From assembly GCA_007570785.1 (NCBI GenBank), contig ML662442.1, positions 58,386,518 through 58,450,517 on the forward strand: a DNA stretch of 64,000 nt, in the 5' to 3' direction. Within the stretch, counting starts at the first letter, position 1, and each line of letters begins with the position of its first letter. This document shows positions 54,686 to 64,000 of this stretch, in pieces. The notes under the pieces are model-generated. The model ran no database searches and was not told where the DNA came from. It saw only the letters and a program-made list of their open reading frames with translations. The DNA comes from Antilocapra americana. Lineage: Eukaryota; Chordata; Mammalia; Artiodactyla; Antilocapridae. The position numbers and the translations under genes were made by a program.

Positions 54686-55017
54686 CAGTAAGTCTCCTAC
54701 ATACAAACCTTCAAGTTGTGAACTTTCAAAGATGAGAGCATGTGTTCACACATCCAATCATGTAAGTTAGTTCACATATCTATAAGTTACTGTACTGTAA
54801 GATTAATTAATGTTTATTTAAAATGTTTAATGTTTTATTTTTTGTGTTGGTTTTTTATGGAATATTTTTGTGATGAGTATTATAAACCTATTACACTATA
54901 TATAGTACCATGTAGCCAACTGTGTTAGTTGGGTACCTAGGTTAAGTCTGTTTGACTTATGGACAAATTGGACTTATGAACATACTCTCAGAATGGAACT
55001 CGTTTTATGACTTACTG
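54686..55017. mobile_element. Tigger-type (TcMar) MITE, 332 bp
   Basis: Begins CAGTAAGTCTCCTACATAC and ends ATGACTTACTG (terminal inverted repeats). Flanked by TA at 54684-54685 and 55018-55019, as mariner/Tigger elements require. Contains TTCAAGTTGTGAACTTTCAA and GTAAGTTAGTTCACATAT. No transposase. Confidence 0.85.
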
Positions 55018-55534
55018 TATTTTTTAATCTCTTATTTGTTTTCACTTTGCCCAAGTTTTTCTGAGTTGTTTTAAAAATATGTGCCGATTTCTTCTTTTCA
55101 TTATTTCAGGAGTGGCAGCTTGTCCTCAAATTACTAATTTTATCTCCCTAGTTATTTGTTAAATCCATTTCCTCAGTCTTCATAAAGACTGTTCTTTGCC
55201 TGTCGAGGGGAAAGAAAGGGTGAATAGCCGTGTGTGTCTCAATTTGACTTTTAGTGGGAGGAAAGGTAGATGTAGAGGAGATACTAGAGTGTGGGGTTCT
55301 TCATTCTCATTTTCTTATTTATTGACTGATTGATTGAAATTGTGATTGGGATATGAAATGTGGTCATTACGAGGTTACTATACTCATAATAACAGGACAA
55401 TATTATTATTGTAAAAATTCAAACAAAACAGTACATATTTTCAGGAGATGTTTATATACTCTAGACACAGTCTTCTGTCAGAACAACATTTTGTGCACAT
55501 GTTCTTCCACTCTTCAGTTTGCCTTTGTATTTAA
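55018..55534. other. Non-coding, nothing recognised
   Basis: A+T-rich, unassigned. Confidence 0.4.
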
Positions 55535-55662
55535 AAATAAGATTCTTTATTTTTTGGCCACACCACTTGGCATGTGGGATCTTAGTTCCCTGGCCAGGGA
55601 TCAAACCTGTGTCCCCTGCTGTGGAACCACAGAGTCCTAACCACTGGACAACCAGGGAATTC
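55535..55662 (-). mobile_element. CHR-2-type SINE
   Basis: TTTATTTTTTGGCCACACC to CCACTGGACAACCAGGGAATTCC. Confidence 0.88.
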
Positions 55663-56860
55663 CTTGCCTTTGTACGAAGCCTTTCGATAAAGCAGAAAAC
55701 TAATTTCGAGGAAGTATAAGTGATCCTTGTTTTCATTGTGATTAGAGCTTCTTGCATCCTAAGAAGATATTTTTTTATAACCTCAAAGTCACCAGGATAC
55801 TTTTCTGTATTTTTTTTTAGAAGGTTAATAGTTTTAAGGTTTTATATTCATCTTAGGGGAGGTCACCCAGAGGTCATGACTGCCAGTTGACCCATGAGCT
55901 GGACCAGGGCAGAGGGAGGCTCTTCCATCCCTCTCCAGTCTTTAGAACATATGTTCTGCTCACAGTTCCCATGGTGGGAGCTGTTTTCAAGGATGCAGTC
56001 TCGAGAAATTAAGGTATTATTGAGATCATCTGGACAGTATATGTGGCTGCATCCAGTCAAGGCCTCTACATAAACTTTAAAGATTCTGGTGGACGGATGC
56101 AAAGATCTATTCATCTGGTGGTTGCTCAAGACTAGCCTCAGATACAGGTTCCCTTGCTCAGCTAGCCTCCCACCTACCCATCTGGAGTGTTCTGCCTTTT
56201 TCTTTGGTCTCTCTTTGCTCTCTGCATTTGAGGGCCAATTTCAGGTTTCACTCTGGACATTTATGAATTTGCAAACCAAAAAAAATTAGTCAGGAGATTG
56301 GAGAAGTAGGTTTCGGGAAAGAGATGTCCGTGGCAGAAATCCTGAGTTGGCTATTGACCTTTATGTGGGGAAGAGTGACCTATGTATTAAATGCTCATGG
56401 TCCTCTATGTGTGTCTGTGGACACCCTGGAACCCTAGCTGGCTTAGTGAGCTTGTTTGAGAAACTATATGGTGCCTTGCAGCAAAGAAGGGAAGTGAAGG
56501 GCTAGTAGTGGGCTAGTCTCTAGTGTGGGCAGGTGGGAACTCGAGTTAGAAGTTGTAAGAAGAGCTGAGGTTGGAGAAGGATGTGTGGTTGTCCATGGCT
56601 ATTTCAGCTTGTGGGCTGACAGACAAGGTAGGAGAGCAGGATAAGAAGTTAGAGACCTTAGTGCACTAGTTTGCAAAGCTAGAAGGGCACAAGTTGTTGA
56701 GGATTAAAGTCTAAGCAGCAGAACAAAGCCTGATTGGGCTGCTAGGACATGGAATCCCTGGGAAAGGGATTCAGATGAAGAAGAGGATGTTATGGTTGAC
56801 AGTTAAATGGATGAAATGCTCTGTGCTGTTTGATCCTGAATGAAAAAAGAACACAACACC
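55663..56860. other. Non-coding; possible old LTR or leader of the ERV remnant
   Basis: No gene. Its position before the gag-like segment makes a decayed LTR possible, but no TG...CA ends or partner was found. A (CAC)n patch lies near 56849-56867. Confidence 0.3.
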
Positions 56861-56869
56861 ACCACCACC

Positions 56870-59015
56870 AAGGAGTGGGTCAGCCCCCGATTCAGGAGAC
56901 AGTGAGAGAATGTACCCCTGCTGAACTTAACTGATACAGCTGCCAAGTTCCAACAAAAGGCCAGGGGAAATATCCCCACCTGGTTGGTTTGGCTATGAGA
57001 ACGGTGGTTCTCTGAATGGGCAGGAAGCAGAGAAAATGAGCAACGTGATCACCCTCTTCCCCCTAGCAATGCCTGCATAGCACTTGGGGGTTCAAGGTAC
57101 TTACTCCCTTACAGATTGGATTATTCTATCCTGCAGGGAGGCCTGGCCCACTGAAGGGGTTCTCCTTGGGCATGTGGATCTAGACAGCAGGTAAGTAAAT
57201 TCTTAGGGAGTTTGGTGAAACAGGCCACTTACATCCCTGTCTTTGAATCCTGACTGGGCCACATTCACTGCAGGAATGAAAGCCAAGACATCCCAGTCCA
57301 TCCCAAGCACCTGATATGAGATACTGATATTCATGCTAAACCTGGTCATAAAATAAGACATCCGTGATGTTGGGCAACTCATTATTGATTGGAGGAAACT
57401 GACAAATCCCAGATACAGGTTTGGGGTGCAAGAAAGCTCTGAGACAGGGCTTCCCTGGTGGCTTCGTGGTAAAGAATCTGCCTGCCAATGTAGGAGACAT
57501 GGGTTCCATCCCTGGTCTGAGGAGATTCCACCTGCCATGGAACAACTAAGCCTGGGCACTATAGCTGTTGAGCCTGTGCTCGTGAGCCTGGGAGCAGCCC
57601 ACGTGTTTCACCTCCTGAAGCCTGTGCGTCTGGGAGTCCGTGGTTCACAATGAGAGAAGCCTGCACACTGCAGCTGGAGAGCAACCCCCACTTGCAGCAA
57701 CTAGAGAAAGGCCTGCCCCAGCAGAGCCAAAAACAAATGAACAAATAAATAAAGTTATTTAAAAAGTAAAGTCTGGAGACATAGAGGAAGGTCAGAAAGC
57801 CGAAAGGCTACCCTAGCTGGCTGTGAAAGTTACCTAGTAAAAGTAACCTGTAAACGTGGCTTTACCTCCTTGCTGCTAGGACCCCATCTAAAAGGACAGA
57901 CCAGCAACCCAATGCTCCACTGGCTGGCCTATGGAAAGCCTTAAAACCTGAACAGGAGTTCAGACCTTCCCTACCTGCCCCAACCAGCTGATGCCCCGCC
58001 AGCTCCAGTAGAGGCCTCAAGGATGCAGTCCTATTTGGAATGGTGCCTCACTCCACGGGTATAGCATGTAGGCAAGATCATATCCAGATCAGGGCCACTG
58101 GAGGCTTCCTGTTCTGCTCACTATTCACCAGTCCCCCCAAAATGAACGAAAGGTGACAGTTCTCGTTGATACTGGAGCCAACTGTATTTCAATAGACATG
58201 GGTACCCTCAGAAGTTTTCTGGCACCACCTTGACACCACCGAAGGTTGCAGAAGGCAAACAGTTATAGTCAGGAAGTTCCCTTTGATGTTGCCAATTGGG
58301 TGTTCTCCCCACATTAATGAAATGAGCCCATTACATTACATTCATGACTGAAGCAGCTGAGCATGGGCAGCACACTGATGATATAGTGTTAACATATGAG
58401 GATTTGCTCACTGCAGATTTGGACACTCTGTAGACTTCTCTGGAACCTCTGAGAAGAGGATAGATCAACGAACCCACAGAAAATTCAAGACCCAGGCACT
58501 GCCATAAAGCTTTTGGGAGCCATTTATTTGGATAAAATATATATTGCCCCAGAAGCTTTGACTGGTAATGTACAAACCTAGCTGGCCCCTAAGAACATAA
58601 AAGGCATTCACATTTCCCTGGGGACTTGGGGGTTCTGGAGGACTTTTACTCCCCACCTGCACAGTGTGCCAACCTTACACTGCCTAAGGCATGCATTGGA
58701 CATGGCTTCTCAAAGTCCAAGCCACCAGTGAGAAGGCACAAATGCAAGTGAAGCTGATTAAAGGTCTGGGTATGTCTCAGGCAGACCTACTACTGGGGTT
58801 AGACATGCATGCAAGTCTGGAAGGTAGAGTCTGGGCACTGTGGCAAAGACAACAGAAGGAAAAATATCCCTAATATATTTGTCCCAGTTCTAAAAGGGGG
58901 CAGAAACCTGACATAGCTCCATAGACCAAGAGCTCCTAGCAATATACTTAATTCTCCAGGTAGAATCTCTTAGCACACATGGTAAGAACTTCCCTTCCTA
59001 TCAAGGGGTGGGTTA
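56870..59015 (+). pseudogene. Degenerate older ERV with gag-like, protease and pol remnants
   Basis: A gag-like stretch near 56900-57000 reads FQQKARGNIPTWLVWLW (tentative). At 58147-58200 VTVLVDTGANC holds the aspartic-protease DTGA signature (58168-58179). At 58377-58394 DDIVLT matches the reverse-transcriptase catalytic turn. About 58480-58660 reads KIQDPGTAIKLLGA and then GTWGFWRTFTPHL, an RT connection-like series. At 58917-58990 DQELLAIYLILQVESLS resembles the RNase H approach. All lie in plus orientation and in the right order, with stops and frameshifts. Only about 200 bp separate protease and RT motif, so most of the palm and fingers is deleted. A CHR SINE (57446-57755) interrupts it. 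Unrelated to the young ERV at 49.5 kb. Confidence 0.65.
57446..57755 (+). mobile_element. CHR-1-type SINE inserted in the old ERV
   Basis: GGGCTTCCCTGGTGGCTTCG head, CAACTAGAGAAAGGCC and a tail ACAAATAAATAAAG. Confidence 0.88.
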
Positions 59016-59313
59016 GGATGTTGTATTCCTACTCCCAGAATCCTGCACACCAGCCCAGCAGAACTGACTCCTGCAAAGAAGGGTGCTGAGAAGAAGAGCT
59101 GGTCCACCATCAACGAGGTGGTGACCAGAGAATACATTATCAACATTGACAAGCACGTCCATGGAATGGGTTCCAAGAACAGCACCCCTCAGGACATTCA
59201 GAGAAATCCTGAAATTTGCCAAGAGGGAACCCCAGATGTATACATTGACACCAGGATCAGCAAAGCTGTCTGGACCAAAGGAAAAAGGAATGTCCCATGC
59301 TGGATCCACGTGC

Positions 59314-59554
59314 TTCCCAGGTGGCGCAGTGATAAGGAATCTGCCTGCCAATGCAGGTAATGCAACAGAGGTGGGTTCTATCCCTGGGTGGGGAAGATCC
59401 CCTGGAGGAGGGCATGGCAACCCACTCCAGTATTCTTGCCTGAAAAATCTCTTGGACAGAGGAGCCTGGCGGGCTACAGTCCATGGGGTCACAAAGAGCT
59501 GGACAGGACTGAGCAACTGAACACACACACACACACACACACACACACCCCTCT
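59314..59554 (+). mobile_element. Bov-tA SINE with (CA)n tail, inserted in the RPL31 pseudogene
   Basis: Head TTCCCAGGTGGCGCAGTG; tail GGACAGGACTGAGCAACTGA, then CA repeats. A 10-bp duplication with one mismatch flanks it (ATCCACGTGC at 59304-59313; ATCTACGTGC at 59555-59564). Confidence 0.93.
59521..59548 (+). repeat. (CA)n microsatellite, 14 units
   Basis: AC dinucleotides at the SINE tail. Confidence 0.97.
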
Positions 59555-59723
59555 ATCTACGTGCGGTTGTCCAGGAAACGTAATGAAGATTAACCAAACA
59601 AGCTCTAAATGTTGGTGACCTGTGTACCTGTTGGTGACCTGTGTACCTGTCACCCCTTTCAAGTCTCCAGACAGTTAATGTGAAGGAGAACTAACTGCTG
59701 ATTGTCAAATAAAGTTATAGAAA

Positions 59724-60039
59724 CACCTTTACATCTTAATTTTTCTTTTCTAATTGCAGCATAAGAGGTTTGTCTGTCTTAAAGCAGTTCCCAATTCTAG
59801 CACTGTTTGGAGAGCATTTCCTAAATACCATGTCTGAGTGCCTTCTTCCCAGTCCCTGGAATTTCTGAATATTTGGACAGGGCCTAGGCAGGTGTTCTAA
59901 GGTGGTTTTGAAGTGCAACCTGGCTTGAGAGTGACTATTTTGGTAGTTGGGACATTGAGGGTTTAACATTAATGCTTTTACAAGCATGTTTTGTTAATTC
60001 TAAGATAAATATTTTTCCAGAAACTGGAAAAAAGAGAGG
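59724..60039. other. Non-coding, nothing recognised
   Basis: Unassigned. Confidence 0.4.
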
Positions 60040-60850
60040 GGAATTATTTTTTCCCCGTATGGATGTTTAGTTATTTCAGCACCTTTTGTGGGGCAGACTT
60101 CCTTTGCCCTTTGAAATGCTTTGGTGCCTTTGTTCAAAAACACAGTTGACTCTGTATGTGTCAGTCTGTTTAAAACTCTCTCTTCGGTCCACTGATCTAC
60201 ATTTGTGCCAATAAAACAATATCTGTATTACTGTAGCTTTATAGAAGTGTTCAGATTAGGTGGTATGAGTCCAGCTTATTTCTTTTTTTCAAGATAGTTT
60301 TGACCATTCTAGGTTCTATAATTTTCCATGCAAATTTTAGAATCAAATTGTAAATTTCTACAAAAACCCTGCTGGAATTTTAGTTGTGATTGTATAGAAA
60401 TTATACACTAATTTAAGGAGAATTTAAATTTATCAGCATTGTATGTCCTCCGATCTGTGAAGGAAGTAGCACACTCCATTTATTTTGATATTTAATTTCT
60501 CTTATATTATTTGTAATTTTCAGTATAGAAGTTTGCACATATTTAACTTGATCTCTCTGTATTTTAATATGTTTTTGCAAACAGTATTTGTAATTCAATT
60601 TCCATTTTTATTGCTTATATAGAGAAATATAATGAATTTTTGGATGTTAATTTTGAATCTGTTGTCTTGCATTTTAGCAGCCATTTTATAGATTCTTATG
60701 ATTTTTTTTCCTAAGAAAACAATCATGTCATCTGCAGAGCTGGTATTCTTTTCCAGTTTTCTTGTTCCATCAAAAAAATTACTATATAATAGGCCTATCT
60801 GTTTTAGCATTTTTTGCACCAATTTCCCAAGCTCAAGAGTGATGCACACA
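60040..60850 (-). mobile_element. Old L1 ORF2 fragment with RT motif
   Basis: The minus-strand translation contains SADDMIVF (the FADD-box region near 60720) and FKINIQKF, typical of L1 reverse transcriptase. Stops are frequent. Confidence 0.8.
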
Positions 60851-61478
60851 TAGTGAGTATATTATAGGTTGCATACTGAACTAGGGAACCCAAATCTTTT
60901 ATAATGAGCAGTAAGCATCCTGTCCCCTACTCCAAAAGGAGGCATACTAGACTAAACATGCTTTCCTTTTCCAATCTCTATCATCCAAGGCTAGTTTCTA
61001 TACCACCATTCCTGGGATGATAGTCCAGAACAAAGGCAATCCCAAGACTTTGATCAAAGTGAGAAACCATACACCACCCACAGCAAGTGACCTAGTGGGA
61101 GAAAATCAGTCAATTAAAGATATGGCGAAGTATCAACCTGAGAGTCAAAGCAAGGGATAAATGTGCATGTGTGACGGAAAAAGTATGTGTTCAAAGTTAA
61201 AAATAGAAAATTGAGACCAGAAAATGTGAAAATAAATTTGAAAAATAATAGTGTCCTGTAAACGTCAGGAATCCTTGGCATTTTATTGGGCATCAATAAT
61301 ACATTTATAAACATAATTTCCCTCAGACTAGAGGCTACTTCTCTTGGAATTGAAACATAAATATATGCACATAGCCTTCTTCCGGCCACCATAAAATTGT
61401 AGCATAAAACTCTAGGATGTTAGACCTAATAGATACTCAGAATAACTAAGTACTAATTACAGAGACAGGGAAGTGGAT
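60851..61478. other. Non-coding, nothing firmly recognised
   Basis: Unassigned DNA. The 92-codon minus frame has no domain. Confidence 0.4.
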
Positions 61479-61690
61479 GTGAAAGTGATAGTTGCTCCAT
61501 CATGTACAACTCTTAGCGACCCCATGGACTGTATCCTGCCAGGCTCCTCTGTCCATGAGATTTTCCAGACAAGAATACAGGATTAGGTAGCCATTCCCTT
61601 CTTCAGGGGATCTTCCAGACCCGGGGATCAAAGCCAGGGTCTCCTGCTTTGCAGGCAGATTCTTTACCATCTGAACCACAAGGGAAGCCC
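61479..61690 (-). mobile_element. Bov-tA SINE
   Basis: GTGAAAGTGATAGTTGCTCC through ACCACAAGGGAAGCCCC. Confidence 0.9.
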
Positions 61691-62440
61691 CACAGATAGG
61701 GTAGGGAAGCTGAGACCCAAAGGCATGGAGTATCTTTTCAGGGCCCCACAACCAACCATTGATAGATCTGAGGTACACTCACAGGACCTAGGCAACACAC
61801 TATTTTTTGCTTCTCAACCTAAAGAATTGGATTGGCTGAAAAGCTTGAGTTTTTTTCCCGTACTATCTTACAGAAAAACCAGAATGGACTTTTGGTCAAC
61901 ACAATAGGTTGAGAAAAAAAAAACACAAAAAAACCACCCCAACATGGGTACCTACAAGCGGCCCTCTTATAAACATGCCCTTGGGGGCAGCTGGAGTGGA
62001 GCCAAGTGGTCTGAGACAGCAATACTTCTCAAGGTAGAAGCTCAGTAGGAAACCTTAGCTCTGTGGGGCAGCGTAAATGCTCATTTCCTTGAGTCTGGTA
62101 CAAAGGCAATTGTGCTGCAGAAGATTTAAAATAAAAATATGTGGATAGCACAGGAAGGAGCCCAGATCTTCTCTGATAAATTGAGTACTTCAGTTGTGTC
62201 ATTAAGCTGGGTCAAAACAGTCATGTCACTTCCAAAAAAAATATGCTAATACAACCTCAAGCACCAGCTAGCTTAAATGACAGGCACTTCATAAAGTTCA
62301 TTTTTATTCTCAGCTGAAAAGTAAATAACACTTCTACAGGTGCCCTTCATATTAAAAGGCTTTATTTGCCTACAATATAAACTCTCTATTCACTAAAACC
62401 TTACCTATACTTCACAAAACAGATTGTTTTTCCCTATCAT
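61691..62440. other. Non-coding, nothing recognised
   Basis: A-run near 61914. No gene. Confidence 0.4.
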
Positions 62441-62724
62441 CTTTCAAAGAGGTGTATCCAGTCCATAGAGGACAAGGGAAAACAGTCTGATAAAAGAGAT
62501 GATTCAAGAGACCCTAACTGAAAGAGCTCCTAATGAGAACGACTGCAAAAGCTGGGACAGTTTGAGCAGTAAAACAAATAGGATAGTACTGGATTATGAT
62601 CAAGAGAAGAAAAACATTCAGGAGTCCATACTGATATAAATAAATAACATATATAAGCATCAGTAGCATTTTTTAAAAATTGGAGTATTTTTTATCACAT
62701 ATATTTATTATATATACTTATTTA
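62441..62724 (+). repeat. Possible old L1M 3' text
   Basis: GAGATGATTCAAGAGACCC, and wording that pairs with 63640-63790, resembles worn L1M 3' sequence. Weak. Confidence 0.35.
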
Positions 62725-63020
62725 TTTTTATCTAACTAAAAATTGAAGTATAATTGCTTTACAATGTTGTATTAGTTTCTGCTGTATAACAAAGTGAATC
62801 AGCTTATATACACATATATCCCTTCCCTCTCATCCCCCTTCCCAGCCCTGTAGGTCATCACAGAGCACTGAGCTGAGCTCCCTGTGCTATACGGCAGCTT
62901 CCCACTAGCTGTCTCTTTCGCGAATGATAGCGTGTGTATATCAGTGCTACTCTCCCACTTTGTCCCACCCTCCCCTTCCCACCGCGTGTCCACAGGTTGG
63001 GCTCTACGTCTGCATCAAGG
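62725..63020 (-). mobile_element. L1 3' UTR, minus strand
   Basis: TATAATTGCTTTACAATGTTG, CTGCTGTATAACAAAGTGAAT and CAGAGCACTGAGCTGAGCTC. Confidence 0.85.
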
Positions 63021-63459
63021 TAATTTCCCCAAGATGAAAGGCTACTGTCCCCTTAGGCCTGACTTATGCATGCATACACATACAAATCGTTGAATAAGTG
63101 AGTGAATAGTGGAGAAGAGACTAATCTTCCTTAAAGAAGAATTCCAAGTAATATATGTACATATTCTCCCCCTCCAGGAAGTGGAGTTTAATTCCCCACC
63201 CTTGTGGGTAGACTATACTTAATGACTCATTTCCAAAGATAGAGTAGAGAAAGGGGAAAACCTTGCTTTGCAGAGAATAATTCTGGCAAGCACTACCTTA
63301 ACCCAGTGATGAAGGTTTATTCCCAGTGATATTATGTAAATACGATATGCTCTGATATGATGTCATGAGAAGGGCACTTCCTCATTGTATTCTTTCCCCA
63401 AACCCATAACCGCAGTTTAATTACGAGACAAGCATCAGACAACAAGGTTCTGGGGAAAG
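63021..63459. other. Non-coding, nothing recognised
   Basis: Unassigned. Confidence 0.4.
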
Positions 63460-63625
63460 GGTACCTCCCTGGTGGACCGGTGGCAGAACTCCGTACTCCT
63501 AATGCATGGGGCCCAGGTTCAATCCCTGGTCAGGGAACTACAGCCTACACGCCACAACGAAGATCAAAGAACCCCTGTGCTGCCACTAAGACCTGGAACA
63601 GCCAAATAAATAAATAAAAGCAAAC
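63460..63625 (+). mobile_element. CHR-2-type SINE
   Basis: ACCTCCCTGGTGGACCGGTGG head and an AAATAAATAAATAAAAG tail. Confidence 0.85.
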
Positions 63626-63639
63626 AAGATTGGGGTTAT

Positions 63640-64000
63640 TCTGCAGTATACCTAGTCAGAACTCCTCAAGAACATCAAGGTCATGAAAAAGAAGAAAACG
63701 GTGAGAAATCATCACAGGCCAGAGGAGATGGGACATGGGACAGATAAATACAATGCAATGTCCTGGGTTGACATGGAAAGAGGATATTAATGGAAAAAAT
63801 AATCAGATCCACATAAAATCTGGCGTTGGCAACAGAGACAAGACTGGGAGTGACAACTAAGCCTCATCTCATATACCAGTGGCTGCATCTTAAGGCTGCA
63901 CCCTGGCTCAGGGTGATATTTGCTGTGGGTGTGGGGAGGGGCTAGAGAGCATGAATCCTATATATTTGCCATTTTTTGGTCCTTTTTTTTGGTTTACTTT
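63640..64000 (+). repeat. Possible old L1M 3' text and unassigned end
   Basis: CATCAAGGTCATGAAAAAG and AATACAATGCAATGTCCTGG recur in old L1-like repeats. From 63800 on nothing is recognised. Confidence 0.35.

Larger units (their letters stand above)
59064..59723 (+). pseudogene. RPL31P: RPL31 processed pseudogene split by a Bov-tA SINE
   Basis: Ribosomal protein L31 belongs to the 60S subunit; this copy is intronless. The start codon is changed to CTG (59064). Recognisable segments: TPAKKGAEKK, INEVVTREYIINI, TPDVYIDTRISKAVW, RNVPCWI, then after the SINE RLSRKRNED, and the 3' end with AATAAA at 59708-59713. A frameshift lies near 59215-59235. A 19-bp tandem duplication (59611-59629 and 59630-59648) lies in the C-terminal coding part. 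The SINE cuts codons at 59313/59565. Clearly non-functional. Confidence 0.93.

Noticed and set aside
1..64000. CRISPR arrays, operons, bacterial elements
   Set aside because: None found; regular repeats here are SINEs, microsatellites and LTRs of a mammalian genome.

Overview
This window is nuclear DNA from a ruminant, most probably a bovid. BovB (RTE-type) LINE fragments, Bov-tA and Bov-A2 SINEs, CHR-type SINEs and ruminant-type L1 3' ends occur throughout, a combination found only in ruminants. There is one clearly intact host gene, HTR1E (5-hydroxytryptamine receptor 1E), on the minus strand at 44323-45420. It is a complete single-exon coding region of 365 codons. A plausible 3' splice site lies about 200 bp upstream of its ATG, so the sequence to its right (45625 onward) is probably the large intron in the 5' UTR, and the sequence to its left is the 3' UTR and downstream intergenic DNA.

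The most notable accessory element is a young, internally deleted endogenous retrovirus at 49497-53493, plus strand, antisense to HTR1E. It has two 407-bp LTRs that differ at 8 positions, a 6-bp target duplication, a tRNA-Lys1,2-type primer binding site, a polypurine tract, and a betaretrovirus-like gag start. A large deletion joins mid-capsid directly to mid-SU of a gammaretrovirus-like (type-D) env. NC, pro, pol and the 5' half of env are missing. Gag carries a stop and a frameshift, and env has no start codon or signal peptide, so the element is defective. It sits inside an older repeat that resumes on the far side.

Region by region: 0-10 kb holds two copies of an old LTR (one split by Bov-A2), a hAT element with a perfect 8-bp duplication, and two 5'-inverted L1s. 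10-25 kb holds an L1M body, a Tigger fragment, a U6 pseudogene, an L1 5'-end-only insertion and many SINEs. 25-32 kb is rich in BovB. 32-39 kb is mostly old unassigned DNA. 39.8-43.1 kb is a long ancient repeat interrupted in turn by MER5A, a CHR composite and a young L1. 44.3-45.6 kb is HTR1E. 45.7-49 kb holds split L1s. 49.5-53.5 kb is the young ERV. 54.7-55.0 kb is a Tigger MITE. 56.9-59.0 kb is a degenerate older ERV with pro/pol remnants. 59.06-59.72 kb is an RPL31 processed pseudogene split by a SINE. 60-64 kb is old L1 material.

No operon, CRISPR array, tRNA, rRNA or replication origin is visible. Family names come from recognition of conserved text, not from a database search. Repeat boundaries without a stated target duplication are approximate to about 10-20 bp.
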